Shown: positions 17,088-27,751, counted from the first letter of the stretch. The stretch is DNA of 64,000 nucleotides from Neobacillus rhizosphaerae (GCF_937468385.1 NZ_CALBWS010000001.1:372001-436000), one strand, 5' to 3'. Notes: generated by a model not told the origin, from the sequence alone. Numbers and translations are program-made.

Positions 17088-17161
17088 CTACTTTTCCCCC
17101 TTCTATACAGATTATGTATAAACAGGACAAGGTAGAACGGGGGAAAAAGCCACGTACATGG

Positions 17162-17186
17162 AAAAAGTCAGGGTTCCCCCTGACTT
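17162..17186 (-). terminator. Terminator after pnp
   Basis: AAGTCAGGG (17165-17173) pairs perfectly with CCCTGACTT (17178-17186) around a 4-base loop. On the minus strand TTTTTC follows. It ends the rimP-to-pnp series before ylxY. Confidence 0.8.
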
Positions 17187-17217
17187 ACTATCACAGCTTC
17201 CATAAACCTGAGTTTTA

Positions 17218-19335
17218 TTACTGTTTTTCTTCAGCCTTTTCACGTTGTTCCTTTAATATCACTTTGCGTGAAAGGTTAACACGGCCTTGTTTATCAATTT
17301 CAGTTACTTTTACTAAAATTTCGTCGCCAATCTTAACAACATCTTCCACTTTTCCTACCCGCTCTTCAGCTAGTTCAGAAATATGGACAAGTCCGTCTTT
17401 CCCAGCAAAGATTTCCACGAAGGCACCAAATTTTTCAATCCGTTTAACCTTACCAAGGTATATTTCACCAACTACTACCTCACGAACAATATCTTCAATG
17501 ATTTTCTTCGCTTTTTGGTTCATTTCTTGGTTGGTTGACGCAATAAACACGGTACCATCCTGTTCAATATCAATCTTAACGCCCGTTTCCTCAATAATCT
17601 TATTGATTTGTTTACCGCTCGGTCCAATGACATCACGGATCTTATCAGGGTTAATTGTCATCGTTAAAATTTTCGGTGCAAACTGAGATAGCTCTGGTCT
17701 TGGCTCCGTAATCGTAGCTAGCATAGAGTCTAAGATATGCATTCTACCAACTTTCGCCTGCTGCAAAGCCTCTTCTAAAATTTCGCGAGAAAGGCCCTCA
17801 ATTTTAATATCCATTTGAAGCGCCGTAACTCCTTTTGCAGTTCCAGCCACTTTAAAATCCATGTCTCCTAAGTGGTCTTCCATTCCTTGGATATCAGATA
17901 AAACGGTATAATGCTCCCCTGATTTTACAAGTCCCATGGCAATACCTGCTACAGGGGCTTTAATTGGCACACCTGCATCCATCATCGCCAATGTACTTGC
18001 ACAAATGCTAGCCTGAGATGTTGAACCATTGGATTCAAGAACCTCAGAAACAAGGCGAATGGTATATGGAAAATCCTTTTCAGATGGAACAATCGGCTCA
18101 AGTGCCCGTTCACCCAAAGCACCATGTCCAATTTCACGACGGCCAGGTCCTCGGATTGGACCTGTCTCCCCAACACTAAAGGAAGGGAAGTTATAATGAT
18201 GCATGAATCGCTTCTCCTCTTCAATACCTAAGCCATCAAGGATCTGTACATCCCCCATTGCACCAAGAGTACAAATACTTAAGGCTTGTGTTTGTCCACG
18301 TGTAAATAATCCTGAACCGTGGGTACGTGGTAAAATACTTACTTGTGAAGATAATGGACGAATCTCATCAATTTTACGACCATCTGGACGCACTTTTTCT
18401 ACTGTAATTAAGCGGCGAACCTCACCTTTTACAATCTTGTCCAAAATTTGCTTGACTTGTTTCAAATCATCAGCAGTTGCTTCTTGTTCTTCAAACTTAG
18501 CCAAAACTTGATTTTTAACTTCTTTAATAGCATCTTCACGAGCATGCTTTTCTTGAACCTGTATCGCACTTATCATTTCTGCTTCGCACATTTCTCTAAC
18601 TTCAGCTTCAAGCTCTTTATCTAGCTCAAACAAATTAATTTGTCTTTTTTCTTTGCCAACCTCTGCAACAATTTTTTCTTGGAATTCAATTAATCGTATA
18701 ATCTCATTATGGCCAAACATGATTGCTTCAAGCATGATTTCCTCAGGAACCTCTAAAGCGCCTGCTTCTACCATGTTAATGGCATCTTTAGTACCTGCAA
18801 CAGTTAAGTGAATGTCGCTCTGTTCTGCTTGTTCAACTGTTGGATTGACGACAAATTCACCGTTAACTCGGCCTACTACGACACCTGCAATTGGTCCCTC
18901 AAAGGGAATGTCAGATGTACTTAGTGCCAATGAAGATCCAAACATTGCAGCCATTTCTGTAGAACAATCTTGGTCCACACTCATAACAATACTAATCACT
19001 TGAACATCATTACGGAAGCCATCCGCAAAAAGCGGTCGAATTGGCCGGTCAATAAGGCGGCTGGCCAAAATAGCTTTTTCACTTGGGCGACCTTCCCGTT
19101 TGATAAAACCTCCAGGAATCTTACCAACTGCATACAAACGCTCTTCATAGTTAACTGTTAATGGAAAAAAGTCCAAGTTTTTAGGTTCTTTTGAAGCAGT
19201 TGCAGTACTTAATACGGCAGTATCACCATAGCGAACCATTACCGCACCGTTTGCTTGTTTTGCCAATTGGCCGATTTCGACGGTTAACTTACGCCCAGCC
19301 CAATTCATCGAATATTCATGTTTCGTTTGTTCCAT
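17218..19335 (-). CDS. pnp: Polyribonucleotide nucleotidyltransferase (PNPase)
   Basis: 705 residues from the ATG at 19335, matching the B. subtilis length exactly; the frame is open for 9 more codons upstream. It degrades RNA 3' to 5' with phosphate. Domains: first RNase PH core (about 10-220), alpha-helical linker, second RNase PH core (about 310-545, with [14 protein letters not shown] and [16 protein letters not shown]), a KH domain ([21 protein letters not shown], about 560-615), and an S1 domain ([20 protein letters not shown], to about 690). It follows rpsO as in most bacteria, with an rpsO terminator in between. Confidence 0.96.
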   Translation of the reverse strand: MEQTKHEYSMNWAGRKLTVEIGQLAKQANGAVMVRYGDTAVLSTATASKEPKNLDFFPLTVNYEERLYAVGKIPGGFIKREGRPSEKAILASRLIDRPIRPLFADGFRNDVQVISIVMSVDQDCSTEMAAMFGSSLALSTSDIPFEGPIAGVVVGRVNGEFVVNPTVEQAEQSDIHLTVAGTKDAINMVEAGALEVPEEIMLEAIMFGHNEIIRLIEFQEKIVAEVGKEKRQINLFELDKELEAEVREMCEAEMISAIQVQEKHAREDAIKEVKNQVLAKFEEQEATADDLKQVKQILDKIVKGEVRRLITVEKVRPDGRKIDEIRPLSSQVSILPRTHGSGLFTRGQTQALSICTLGAMGDVQILDGLGIEEEKRFMHHYNFPSFSVGETGPIRGPGRREIGHGALGERALEPIVPSEKDFPYTIRLVSEVLESNGSTSQASICASTLAMMDAGVPIKAPVAGIAMGLVKSGEHYTVLSDIQGMEDHLGDMDFKVAGTAKGVTALQMDIKIEGLSREILEEALQQAKVGRMHILDSMLATITEPRPELSQFAPKILTMTINPDKIRDVIGPSGKQINKIIEETGVKIDIEQDGTVFIASTNQEMNQKAKKIIEDIVREVVVGEIYLGKVKRIEKFGAFVEIFAGKDGLVHISELAEERVGKVEDVVKIGDEILVKVTEIDKQGRVNLSRKVILKEQREKAEEKQ

Positions 19336-19581
19336 AATATTACCCCTCTCTATCTCAATCAATTAGGAGGATGATGCGAAAGAATACTCAATCGCTAAAA
19401 TCATCTTTCTAAATCTACCTTATATAAAAAAAGCCTTGAAAGCTTATTGTATAATTCAAATTCACTTATAGTATGCACATAAAAGTTCTGACTTAAAAAT
19501 ATGTATAAAAAATTCTTTATTTTGTCTAGTTCTAAAGCTTGGCTGATCAAGACACTTACACATTTTATCTTTTTAGGCTAA

Positions 19582-19606
19582 TAAAAAAGCGGGAAAAATC
19601 CCGCTT
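19582..19606 (-). terminator. Terminator after rpsO
   Basis: AGCGGGA (19588-19594) pairs with TCCCGCT (19599-19605); on the minus strand TTTTTTA follows. It lies 8 bases past the rpsO stop. The remaining rpsO-pnp gap (to 19336) is AT-rich and shows no other feature I can support. Confidence 0.8.
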
Positions 19607-19613
19607 CTGTTGA

Positions 19614-19883
19614 CTAACGACGTAGACCAAGCTTATTAATTAACACACGGTACCGTTGAACATCTTTATTACGTAGGAAAGTCAAAAGATTACGACGTTT
19701 ACCAACCATTTTCAAAAGACCGCGACGTGAGTGGTGATCTTTCTTGTGTGTACGTAAGTGATCGTTCAAATTGTTAATTGATTCCGTAAGGACAGCGATT
19801 TGAACTTCAGCAGATCCAGTGTCGCCTTCATGAGTTTTGTACTCATTGATAAGTTCATTTTTACGTTCTTGAGTGATTGCCAT
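19614..19883 (-). CDS. rpsO: 30S ribosomal protein S15
   Basis: 89 residues, the standard length. [30 protein letters not shown] and the basic block [22 protein letters not shown] are diagnostic. S15 binds 16S rRNA at the central three-way junction early in 30S assembly. The ribosome binding site is AGGAGGTGA. A GC-richer leader just upstream probably carries the S15 autoregulatory element. Confidence 0.97.
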   Translation of the reverse strand: MAITQERKNELINEYKTHEGDTGSAEVQIAVLTESINNLNDHLRTHKKDHHSRRGLLKMVGKRRNLLTFLRNKDVQRYRVLINKLGLRR

Positions 19884-19898
19884 CCAGATTCACCTCCT

Positions 19899-19965
19899 AA
19901 ATTTTCATATCCCCTGTTACCGAGCAAGCGTCGGTGACTCGACTTGCCAAGCAAAGGTTGTTTTT
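19899..19965 (-). ncRNA. Putative S15 (rpsO) leader RNA
   Basis: Upstream of rpsO the minus strand reads GGCAAGTCGAGTCACCGACG, then CTTGCTCGGTAACAGGGG. ACCGA/TCGGT and GCAAG/CTTGC can pair in competing hairpins close to the ribosome binding site. S15 is known to repress its own mRNA through such a leader in Geobacillus and other bacteria. Assignment here is by position and pairing only. Confidence 0.5.
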
Positions 19966-20054
19966 AATACGTAGTTAAGAATACATCTTTTCACTGCAAA
20001 AAGCAAGTTAAAACCTTATTATATTGTAAGAAATACTTCTATACAGCAGCAAAT

Positions 20055-21008
20055 TCAGGAAGATTGTCGATTCTTTTTAAAGTAGAGTATGGCATTTTGC
20101 TTATCATTTTCTATTTGAATAACAAGTTCTTCTATACCTGGAAATTTTTGTTCTCTCCGTAAATATAGGTGCCATTCGATAACAACTTCATTTCCATAAA
20201 TCTCTCTGTCAAAGTCAAACAAATGAACCTCAACTGATTGCTTTAAGGCTTCCTTATTAAAGGTTGGCTTGAAACCAACATTACAAACACCATAATGCCA
20301 ATCATTATTTACCTTCATTCTTACCGCATAAACACCGAGTGGTGGAATAATATATTCATCATTTATGTCCACATTCGCAGTTGGAAAACCAATTGTCCTA
20401 CCTCGTTTATCTCCATGAATGACTACTCCTGACGTTGTATACCTTCGACCTAGAAGAGTTGAAAGCTCATCAGTTCTGCCATTCCTAAGCAAGTTACGAA
20501 TTCTTGTAGAACTAACCTTTTCATCATCTTGGGTAAACTTTGGGACGACAGAATAAGTAAATTTATCTCTTGAGTGGAATGGTAGTGTTTCCATTGTTCC
20601 TTTACCCATCCGTCCATATGTAAAATCAAATCCAGCCACAGCATGCTTTACATTAAGGCTAATGACAAATTGATCAATAAATTCCTGTGGCAGCAAATTA
20701 GCAAATTCTTCAGTAAAATGAATAATAAATAGAAAATCTACACCTAGCTCTTCAATAATATTAATTTTTTCTTCCAAAGGGGTAATATACTGTACATGCA
20801 TTTGATTCTTTCCTAATACTACTGATGGATGTGGATCAAACGTCATGACTGCACTAGATAAACCTCTAGTTTCTGCTTGTCTTTTTGCCTCAATTATAAC
20901 CTGTTGGTGTCCGCGATGTACTCCATCGAAATAGCCAAGGGCCATTGATAACGGAGGAAATTCTTTGTTTTCTGTATTATATGGAAAATTAATCCTTATT
21001 ACTTCCAA
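20055..21008 (-). CDS. ribF: Bifunctional riboflavin kinase / FAD synthetase
   Basis: 317 residues (B. subtilis RibC: 316). The N-terminal FAD synthetase domain starts with SMALGYFDGVHRGHQQVI, a nucleotidyltransferase HxGH-type site, with SSTRIRNLLRNGR near residue 160. The C-terminal riboflavin kinase domain has GDKRGRTIGFPTANV and WHYGVCNVGFKPTF. It converts riboflavin to FMN and FAD. It follows truB closely (31 bases) in the rimP-pnp series. Confidence 0.95.
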   Translation of the reverse strand: MEVIRINFPYNTENKEFPPLSMALGYFDGVHRGHQQVIIEAKRQAETRGLSSAVMTFDPHPSVVLGKNQMHVQYITPLEEKINIIEELGVDFLFIIHFTEEFANLLPQEFIDQFVISLNVKHAVAGFDFTYGRMGKGTMETLPFHSRDKFTYSVVPKFTQDDEKVSSTRIRNLLRNGRTDELSTLLGRRYTTSGVVIHGDKRGRTIGFPTANVDINDEYIIPPLGVYAVRMKVNNDWHYGVCNVGFKPTFNKEALKQSVEVHLFDFDREIYGNEVVIEWHLYLRREQKFPGIEELVIQIENDKQNAILYFKKNRQSS

Positions 21009-21039
21009 CTGAAACTCACCTTTTCTATATCGTAACCTT

Positions 21040-21960
21040 TTATTCTATCTCATTTCTTAACACCTTAACTGGTTTAAGCAGGTCTGGCTTGTTAGGATGT
21101 TTTGCATAAATCGCTATCGCCAGTCCGTCATTCGTTTCCGCAATAATAGGTCCGTTCGTTGTCTTTAAATGTTCTGGTAATTGTAATAGTGCACCATTTT
21201 TCACTTTCTCTGCTACTTTATCATTAATCAGTAATTTCGGCAAATGAGAAAGTGCTGTTTCTAATGGTTTTAATACAGTGGCAATAGCTCCCGCTTCCAT
21301 TATCTTCTCAACCTCAGCAAATGTTAGGCAATCGGCAAGCATATAGGATGCTGATTGAATTCTAGTCAGATTTGACATATGGGCAGGATACCCTAGGCAT
21401 TCTCCAATCATGACCGCCAATGTCCGAATATAGGTCCCCTTGCTACAGCTGACTCTAAATCGAAATTGAATGGTCTCTCCGGTAAATTCTGTTCGATCAT
21501 CAAGGAGCTGAATAGAATAAATCGTCACCTTTCTAGTAGGACGTTCCACTTCAATCCCTTTCCGGGCATATTCATAGAGGCGGACGCCTCCAACTTTTAC
21601 AGCTGAAAACATTGGTGGAGTTTGCTCAATTTCCCCCGTTAATGAATCAAGTACCTTCTGAATTTCTTCACGCTGTATTGTCCGATTTACGAATTTCTTT
21701 TCAACTAAGTCACCCGAGGCATCTTCAGTTGTTGTAGAAAAGCCAATGGTCACTTCACCCTCGTATGCCTTCCCTGCATCGGTTATATATTCTGCAACCT
21801 TTGTTGCTTTTCCAATACAAATGGGAAGAACACCTGTCACATCAGGATCAAGAGTACCTGTATGGCCAACCTTTTTTGTTTTTAATATTTTCCTTAACTT
21901 AAAGACACAGTCATGCGAAGTTAGCCCAGCAGGCTTAAGAAATGGTAAAATACCTTCCAC
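21040..21960 (-). CDS. truB: tRNA pseudouridine-55 synthase
   Basis: 306 residues. The catalytic motif GHTGTLDPDVTGVLPI lies near residues 33-48, with the active Asp in LDPD. Further TruB motifs are VGGVRLYEYARKG, SCSKGTYIRTLA and the C-terminal PUA-like region (ALLQLPEHLK). It makes pseudouridine 55 in the T-loop of tRNAs. A perfect 24-bp palindromic terminator separates it from rbfA. Confidence 0.95.
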   Translation of the reverse strand: MEGILPFLKPAGLTSHDCVFKLRKILKTKKVGHTGTLDPDVTGVLPICIGKATKVAEYITDAGKAYEGEVTIGFSTTTEDASGDLVEKKFVNRTIQREEIQKVLDSLTGEIEQTPPMFSAVKVGGVRLYEYARKGIEVERPTRKVTIYSIQLLDDRTEFTGETIQFRFRVSCSKGTYIRTLAVMIGECLGYPAHMSNLTRIQSASYMLADCLTFAEVEKIMEAGAIATVLKPLETALSHLPKLLINDKVAEKVKNGALLQLPEHLKTTNGPIIAETNDGLAIAIYAKHPNKPDLLKPVKVLRNEIE

Positions 21961-21987
21961 ATTATTCGCTCCAATCCTAATAATATC

Positions 21988-22018
21988 TAAAAAAATGGAT
22001 AGACAATTGTCTATCCAT
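21988..22018 (-). terminator. Terminator between rbfA and truB
   Basis: ATGGATAGACAA/TTGTCTATCCAT (21995-22018) is a perfect 24-bp palindrome. On the minus strand it is followed by TTTTTTTAG. It lies inside the long translation operon, so it likely attenuates rather than fully stops transcription. Confidence 0.75.
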
Positions 22019-22061
22019 CCATTTACCTTAAAATTTTTGTGAGTAATTTATGAAAATGAAC

Positions 22062-22433
22062 TTACTCTTCTTCATTCTTTTCCAAAGGTTTGTCATCTGT
22101 ATGGAGTTCATGAAGAAGTGTCTCAATTCGATTTCCATAATCGACTGATTCATCCCATTCAAAAATGATTTCAGGTGTTTTACGCAAACGAATACGTTGA
22201 CCAATTTCAGTTCGAATAAAACCTTTTGCTTTGGCCAGTCCTTTTAAGGTGTTATCTCTTTGCTCTTCATCACCTAATACAGAAATATATACTTTGGCTT
22301 GTTGTAAATCTCCCGTTACTTCAACGTCGGTAACAGTCACAAATCCGATCCGCGGATCTTTGATTTTACGACTTATGATATCACCTAGTTCTTTTTTCAT
22401 TTGTTCTCCAACACGATTTGCTCTGTGGCTCAT
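22062..22433 (-). CDS. rbfA: Ribosome-binding factor A
   Basis: 123 residues from the ATG at 22433 ([20 protein letters not shown]). The type-II KH-like fold has [20 protein letters not shown] and [18 protein letters not shown]. RbfA binds the 30S neck region during late 16S rRNA maturation and cold adaptation. A three-codon earlier start is possible but leaves the family start inside. The C-terminus is slightly longer and acidic ([11 protein letters not shown]). Confidence 0.94.
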   Translation of the reverse strand: MSHRANRVGEQMKKELGDIISRKIKDPRIGFVTVTDVEVTGDLQQAKVYISVLGDEEQRDNTLKGLAKAKGFIRTEIGQRIRLRKTPEIIFEWDESVDYGNRIETLLHELHTDDKPLEKNEEE

Positions 22434-22450
22434 CACATTCACCTCTTAAC

Positions 22451-22732
22451 TTAAAGCCATTCAATCTCGGTGATCGTTCTTTCTATTTCTGGAAATGAGT
22501 CGATTAGTTTTAATGCGTTTTGCAATTCCAACTCTGATGAAATCCGTGAGGAGGTGACGACAACAATGGCAATTTTTGTCCTCTGCCATACATCCTGGTA
22601 GCCGACTTCTGCCACGGATACATTAAATTTCTGTTTTAATCGTGTAAGGATCCGTTGTAAAACAGCACGTTTCTCTTTTAAAGAATGTGCGGCATAGATC
22701 ATACATTCACAAACAGCTGAGCCTATCATCAT
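22451..22732 (-). CDS. ylxP: YlxP-like protein (DUF503)
   Basis: 93 residues: [20 protein letters not shown], then [20 protein letters not shown] and [12 protein letters not shown]. This is the DUF503 family, a small ferredoxin-like fold of unknown biochemical role that travels with infB and rbfA. Its start overlaps the infB stop by 4 bases, so the two are translationally coupled. B. subtilis YlxP is of similar length. Confidence 0.9.
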   Translation of the reverse strand: MMIGSAVCECMIYAAHSLKEKRAVLQRILTRLKQKFNVSVAEVGYQDVWQRTKIAIVVVTSSRISSELELQNALKLIDSFPEIERTITEIEWL

Positions 22733-25050
22733 TTCCGTTCAATTTCTTCCATTACGTAGGCTTCAATAATGTCTCCTTCTTTAACATCATTGAAGTTTTT
22801 AATTGTTATACCACATTCATAACCTTGCGCCACTTCTTTTACGTCGTCTTTAAATCGTTTTAACGCATCGATATTACCCTCAAAGGTGACAACACCGTTC
22901 CGGATTAAACGAATGCCGCTGTCGCGGGTAATTTTACCATCTGTCACATACGAGCCGGCAATCGTACCAACCTTCGAAACCTTGAAAGTCTGGCGAATTT
23001 CAGCTTGACCAATAACTTTTTCTCGGAATTCAGGATCGAGCATACCTTTCATGGCCGCTTCAATCTCTTCGATAACCTTATAAATAATACTGTGGAGACG
23101 GACGTCTACTTTTTCTGCCTCTGCTGCACGTTTCGCATTGACATCCGGACGAACGTTAAAACCGATAACAATGGCATTAGATGCTGCGGCAAGTGTGATG
23201 TCAGATTCATTAATGGCACCTGCGCCACTATGAATTATTTTGATATTAACACCTTGAACATCTATTTTTTGTAATGAAGCAGCAACGGCCTCAGCAGAGC
23301 CTTGAACATCTGCTTTGAGGATAATGTTTAAATCCTTCATTTCTCCCAGCTTCAATTGATCAAATAGTGTTTCAAGACTGACAATCGATTTTTCACCACG
23401 CTGGGCTACCAATGCTGTTTGGGCACGAGCTTCCCCAACATGACGAGCTGTTTTTTCATCCTCAAAGACTACAAAGCGGTCTCCTGCCTGAGGCACATCA
23501 CTTAGTCCTGTGATTTCAACAGGAGTCGATGGACCCGCCTCTTTTACACGGCGTCCTTTATCATTCACCATTGCACGGACACGACCAAACGTGTTTCCGA
23601 CAACGATTGGATCACCAATTTTTAATGTACCGTTTTGTACCAGCAAGGTTGCAACTGAACCGCGGCCCTTGTCTAATTGTGCTTCGATGACGGTACCCAC
23701 GGCTTTTCGGTTTGGATTAGCCTTATATTCTTCTACCTCACCAACGAGAAGAATCATTTCCAACAGATTATCGATTCCTTCACCTGTTTTTGCAGAAAGT
23801 GGTACAAAGATGGTTTCCCCACCCCAGGCCTCTGCTACTAATCCATGCTCGGTCAATTCCTGCATGACACGGTCGGCATTAGCTGCTTCTTTATCCATTT
23901 TATTAACTGCAACAATAATTGGAACTTCAGCTGCTTTAGCATGGTTAATCGCTTCAACCGTTTGCGGCATGACACCGTCATCTGCTGCAACTACAAGAAT
24001 CGTAATATCGGTAATTTTTGCCCCGCGCGCACGCATTGTCGTGAAGGCTGCATGTCCCGGAGTATCAAGGAATGTTATTTTCTTACCGTTTTCAACGACT
24101 TGATAGGCCCCGATATGCTGAGTGATTCCTCCAGCTTCGCCTTCGGTTACCTTTGTGTTTCTAATTGAGTCCAAGAGGGTGGTTTTACCATGGTCAACGT
24201 GTCCCATAATCGTAACGACAGAAGGTCGTTCCACTTGGGATTCCGCCGCATCTTCCGTAAAATAAACCTCAAGATCTGTTGTATCTACCTTGATTTCCTC
24301 TTCAACCTCTACCCCATACTCACCGGCAATCAATTCAATCGCATCTTTATCTAAAACTTGATTTATGGTTGCCATCACTCCTAGTAAAAAGAGCTTTTTA
24401 ATAATTTCTGAAGGCTCGCGATAAATCTTTTTAGCTAGTTCCCCAACTGTTAGGGATTCACTATAGGTAATTTTTGCTGGAAGCTCTCTTTCCTTCCTCT
24501 TTTGCGGTTGTGCCTGTTGAACTGGCGTATGAGCCTTCTTCTTTTTATTAAAATTATTATTACGATTTTGATTATTATTATAAGGCTTGGCCTTAGCTTT
24601 ATCGGCACTGCTGAAAACTTTATTTTCTTTTGATTGACTTTGCTGGTTTTGCTTTTTACCTTCACCTGTTTTTGGTGGAGAGACTACTTTTACCTTGCTT
24701 GGAGCGGCCGTCTTGTCAGCAGCTTCCTCAAAAGCTTTAGGAGTTGCTTTCGTTTGTGTTTGCGGCTTTTGCCCAGACTTAGCAGGATTTTGATTTTGAT
24801 TTTGACGTTGCTGTTGCTGCTTTGCTGGCTGCGCGTTCGAGCGATTTTGCTGCTGCCCATTTCCTTGTTTTTGCTGTGAAGTGGTGTTCTCTTTTTTGTT
24901 GAAGGTTGCGTCAAGTTTTTTAACTTCTGAATCTTCTATTGTTGCCATATGGTTAGAAACCTCTATATTCATTTCTTTTAATTTTGTGATGATTTCTTTA
25001 CTTGAAATATTGTGTTTTTTTGCGTATTCATAAACACGGATTTTACTCAT
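22729..25050 (-). CDS. infB: Translation initiation factor IF-2
   Basis: 773 residues, longer than B. subtilis IF-2 (716). The extra length lies in a Gln/Asn/Lys-rich, low-complexity linker (about residues 55-185) between the N-terminal IF2N domain ([20 protein letters not shown]) and the core. A second IF2N motif ([20 protein letters not shown]) is followed by the G domain: [32 protein letters not shown]. Domains II-IV with the C-terminal tRNA-fMet binding part end in EIERK. It delivers initiator tRNA to the 30S subunit. Confidence 0.96.
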   Translation of the reverse strand: MSKIRVYEYAKKHNISSKEIITKLKEMNIEVSNHMATIEDSEVKKLDATFNKKENTTSQQKQGNGQQQNRSNAQPAKQQQQRQNQNQNPAKSGQKPQTQTKATPKAFEEAADKTAAPSKVKVVSPPKTGEGKKQNQQSQSKENKVFSSADKAKAKPYNNNQNRNNNFNKKKKAHTPVQQAQPQKRKERELPAKITYSESLTVGELAKKIYREPSEIIKKLFLLGVMATINQVLDKDAIELIAGEYGVEVEEEIKVDTTDLEVYFTEDAAESQVERPSVVTIMGHVDHGKTTLLDSIRNTKVTEGEAGGITQHIGAYQVVENGKKITFLDTPGHAAFTTMRARGAKITDITILVVAADDGVMPQTVEAINHAKAAEVPIIVAVNKMDKEAANADRVMQELTEHGLVAEAWGGETIFVPLSAKTGEGIDNLLEMILLVGEVEEYKANPNRKAVGTVIEAQLDKGRGSVATLLVQNGTLKIGDPIVVGNTFGRVRAMVNDKGRRVKEAGPSTPVEITGLSDVPQAGDRFVVFEDEKTARHVGEARAQTALVAQRGEKSIVSLETLFDQLKLGEMKDLNIILKADVQGSAEAVAASLQKIDVQGVNIKIIHSGAGAINESDITLAAASNAIVIGFNVRPDVNAKRAAEAEKVDVRLHSIIYKVIEEIEAAMKGMLDPEFREKVIGQAEIRQTFKVSKVGTIAGSYVTDGKITRDSGIRLIRNGVVTFEGNIDALKRFKDDVKEVAQGYECGITIKNFNDVKEGDIIEAYVMEEIERK

Positions 25051-25069
25051 ATTTTCACCCCCGCTAGAT

Positions 25070-25372
25070 TTAATCGAGCAACGTTATCAATTTTTTTGCA
25101 AATCCATCATCCATAATAGCTACAACAACGCGGGCTTCCTTGCCAATTGCTTGACCAAGAAGATGACGGTCTTCCACCATTTTAAATGGAACCTCATAAG
25201 AATTACATTTATCCGTAATTTTTTTAGTCGTATTTACAGATGCATCTGCGGATAATAAAACGAGTTTTGCTTTGCCGTTTCGGATTTCCTTGACGGTTAG
25301 TTCCTCACCGGTTGTGATTTTACGCGCTCGATTGGCCAAGCCAAGCAATGACATCCATTGATTTTGTTTCAT
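25070..25372 (-). CDS. ylxQ: YlxQ, L7Ae-family ribosomal protein homologue
   Basis: 100 residues: [38 protein letters not shown] and [20 protein letters not shown] form the L7Ae/L30e fold that binds kink-turn RNA. It lies between ylxR and infB as in B. subtilis. Its exact RNA target is not settled. Confidence 0.92.
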   Translation of the reverse strand: MKQNQWMSLLGLANRARKITTGEELTVKEIRNGKAKLVLLSADASVNTTKKITDKCNSYEVPFKMVEDRHLLGQAIGKEARVVVAIMDDGFAKKLITLLD

Positions 25373-25380
25373 GTGGATGG

Positions 25381-25662
25381 TCAGTTCTCCTTCTCTATTA
25401 ATTCAAGTAGTTCTTCATATATAGAATCATTTATAGAAACCTCTAAATGATTAGACAAGGTGTTTTTTTTCTTGGCTAGTATGACAGCTTCTTTGTTCTT
25501 TGAAAGGTATGCGCCTCTGCCGGATTTTTTTCCAGTCAAATCGATGGAAACGTCTCCTTCTTTGGTGCGAACGATGCGAACAAGTTCTTTTTTCGGTTTC
25601 ATTTCACCGGTTGCCACACACTTACGCATAGGAACTTTTTTTCTAGGGTTCACACGTCTCAC
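25381..25662 (-). CDS. ylxR: YlxR family RNA-binding protein
   Basis: 93 residues. The family signature [19 protein letters not shown] near the N-terminus and [12 protein letters not shown] in the middle are complete. YlxR proteins are small basic nucleic-acid binding proteins next to nusA; roles as RNase P modulator or nucleoid-type regulator have been proposed. It sits 7 bases after nusA. Confidence 0.92.
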   Translation of the reverse strand: MRRVNPRKKVPMRKCVATGEMKPKKELVRIVRTKEGDVSIDLTGKKSGRGAYLSKNKEAVILAKKKNTLSNHLEVSINDSIYEELLELIEKEN

Positions 25663-25669
25663 CTCTACT

Positions 25670-26791
25670 TTAATCTAATTCTTCTTCAAAATCGAAATCA
25701 GTATCAACCTGGTCATCAAAAAGCCTAATTGTTTCTTCTCGTGGATATATACCTAGCTCACGTGCTTCAGTTTCCGATTTGATATCAATTTTCCAGCCTG
25801 TTAATTTAGCAGCTAAGCGGGCATTTTGACCGCGCTTGCCAATTGCAAGGGACAACTGATAATCCGGGACAATCACCGTTGTGGCTTTTTCATTTTCATT
25901 TACGATAACATCTAGTACTTTAGAAGGGCTGAGCGAATTTGCAACAAAGACAACCGGATCATCAGACCATTTCACAATATCGATTTTTTCACCCTTTAAT
26001 TCATTGACGACTGCCTGAACCCTTGTTCCCTTTGGTCCGACACAAGATCCGACTGGATCGACTTCAAGATTATCTGAATGGACGGAAATCTTCGAGCGAT
26101 CACCCGCTTCACGGGCAACAGATTTAATTTCTACTGTACCGTCATAAATTTCAGGTACTTCAATTTCAAATAATCGTTTTAATAATCCCGGGTGGGTCCG
26201 CGATACAAAGATTTGTGGACCTTTTGTGGTTTTTTCGACTTTGGTAATAAATACCTTGATCCGATCATGCGGCTTATATCGTTCATTTGGCATTTGTTCA
26301 TTTACTGGTAATAATGCTTCTATTTTTCCAAGGCTGACATAGATAAATTTTGAATCTAGCCTCTGAACAATACCTGTCATAATATCTTCTTCACGGTCAA
26401 TGAATTCAGAGTAAATAATTCCTCGTTCTGCTTCTCTAACTCGCTGTGTAACTACTTGTTTTGCCGTTTGGGCGGCTATTCTTCCGAAATCCTTTGGAGT
26501 GACCTCCATTTCAACTACATCTTCTACCTGGTAGTTTGGATTAACTCGTCTAGCATCCTCGATAGATATTTCCAGACGTGGATCAAATACCTGGTCAACA
26601 ACCTCTTTACGTGCAAAAACACGCATTGAACCTACTTGTAAATTTAAGTCGATGCGAACATTCTGGGCCTGATTGAAATTTCGACGATAGGCCGATACTA
26701 GTGCTGCCTCAATCGCTTCAATTAAAATATCTCTGGAAATACCTTTTTCTCTTTCCAGTATAGTAAGAGCATCTAATAATTCGCTGCTCAT
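25670..26791 (-). CDS. nusA: Transcription termination/antitermination factor NusA
   Basis: 373 residues (B. subtilis: 371). The N-terminal RNA polymerase-binding domain (to about 130) is followed by S1 (IMTGIVQRLDSKFIYVSLGKIEALLP), then KH1 and KH2 (GSCVGPKGTRVQAVVNELKG and LSLAIGKRGQNARLAAKLTG). There is no C-terminal acidic repeat, as expected in Bacillus. NusA stimulates intrinsic termination, and in B. subtilis it is reported to autoregulate through a terminator in the rimP leader. Confidence 0.96.
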   Translation of the reverse strand: MSSELLDALTILEREKGISRDILIEAIEAALVSAYRRNFNQAQNVRIDLNLQVGSMRVFARKEVVDQVFDPRLEISIEDARRVNPNYQVEDVVEMEVTPKDFGRIAAQTAKQVVTQRVREAERGIIYSEFIDREEDIMTGIVQRLDSKFIYVSLGKIEALLPVNEQMPNERYKPHDRIKVFITKVEKTTKGPQIFVSRTHPGLLKRLFEIEVPEIYDGTVEIKSVAREAGDRSKISVHSDNLEVDPVGSCVGPKGTRVQAVVNELKGEKIDIVKWSDDPVVFVANSLSPSKVLDVIVNENEKATTVIVPDYQLSLAIGKRGQNARLAAKLTGWKIDIKSETEARELGIYPREETIRLFDDQVDTDFDFEEELD

Positions 26792-26831
26792 TTGCTTGTA
26801 TCCCCCTAATCTTTTTTCAATTTTTCTTTCG

Positions 26832-27302
26832 TTATGAAAAAATAACAGCTAATCGTGCATTCGCCACTTTTTCAAAAGGTATTTCTATGGTTTTCTTACG
26901 AGTTTTGATTTTGACTTCAATTTTAAGATGCTGCCCATCAAATTCAAGCAATGTCCCCTCGAAGTTTTTTTCGCCATCAATTGGCTCATAAGTTTTGATA
27001 AAGACATTTTTGCCGATTGCCTTTTGAAAATCTTTTTCTTTTTTTAATGGACGCTCTGCTCCAGGAGAGGACACTTCTAGAAAATAATTATGGGGAATTG
27101 GATCGATTTCATCGAGTTTTTCGCTTAGTCGTTCACTGACAAGTCCGCAATCCTCAATATCAACACCCTTATCTGAATCTATATATACGCGAAGAAACCA
27201 GCTTTTTCCTTCTTTCACATACTCGATTTCTACCAATTCCAATCCTAATTCAAGCATAATCGGTGCGGCAAGCTCTTCCACTACTTCCGTTACTTTGCTC
27301 AT
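26832..27302 (-). CDS. rimP: Ribosome maturation factor RimP
   Basis: 156 residues from the ATG at 27302, the B. subtilis length; a GGAGGG site lies just upstream. Motifs: [37 protein letters not shown] [17 protein letters not shown], and [20 protein letters not shown]. It is needed for 30S subunit maturation. It opens the operon that continues with nusA. Confidence 0.95.
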   Translation of the reverse strand: MSKVTEVVEELAAPIMLELGLELVEIEYVKEGKSWFLRVYIDSDKGVDIEDCGLVSERLSEKLDEIDPIPHNYFLEVSSPGAERPLKKEKDFQKAIGKNVFIKTYEPIDGEKNFEGTLLEFDGQHLKIEVKIKTRKKTIEIPFEKVANARLAVIFS

Positions 27303-27570
27303 ACTTACCCTCCTTTTTTCGATATTATTCACCCATATTGTATGTAGTTCACGGAAAGTTTTATTAAGTTACATAAAAAACGTAAATAGAGTTCCACGCT
27401 ACCACCTATTCCTGAAAATACAATGGATTCAATGCGATAGCATAACCTAATAAAGGCGGTGTGAGCAGAGCTGCATTTCACTTTATTCGTCGCGTGAAAT
27501 GTAAATTTTTCACTCAGATAGAATATCCTAGTTCGTTTTAGCGGCACTCCGCCCCTTTTCCATACAAAAA
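27303..27570 (-). ncRNA. Structured 5' leader of the rimP-nusA operon
   Basis: About 265 untranslated bases follow the polC terminator. Visible structures are GCGG-AGTG-CCGC near the 5' end, a perfect 8-bp hairpin CATTTCAC/GTGAAATG (27474-27501), and near the 3' end AATAG/CTATT enclosing GGTGGTAGCGTGG (27394-27406), followed by TACG and six T. The last block resembles a T-box antiterminator core. It may instead be the NusA-dependent attenuator reported for B. subtilis. The open frame crossing it has no family features and is not annotated. Confidence 0.5.
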
Positions 27571-27579
27571 TAATCTACA

Positions 27580-27609
27580 CAAAACGAAAGAGCGGGTTTC
27601 CCCACTCTT
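27580..27609 (-). terminator. Terminator after polC
   Basis: AAGAGCGGG (27588-27596) pairs with CCCACTCTT (27601-27609) with one mismatch around TTTC. On the minus strand TCGTTTTG follows. It lies 140 bases past the polC stop. Confidence 0.7.
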
Positions 27610-27751
27610 GAACACGAGAGTATTTCTTAGTATTTCCAATAAAACTATACCATAACCAACAATTATATGCAAATGAATCCCAAAGCTGAAGCACCTTAAT
27701 CATGGGCCGGTAACCTTGACGCTAGTGGTGTCGTATCTAGGTTTTACTTAA

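Noticed and set aside
17114..17686. A 190-codon plus-strand frame opposite pnp
   Set aside because: Ser/Thr/Ile-rich antisense of the conserved PNPase S1/KH coding sequence, with no own start signals.
24634..24914. Leu-rich plus-strand frame and a Lys/Gln-rich shifted minus frame inside infB
   Set aside because: Shadows of the low-complexity Gln/Asn/Lys linker of IF-2.
27329..27547. A 72-codon minus frame between polC and rimP
   Set aside because: It coincides with the structured rimP leader (hairpins, T-run) and shows no protein family features.
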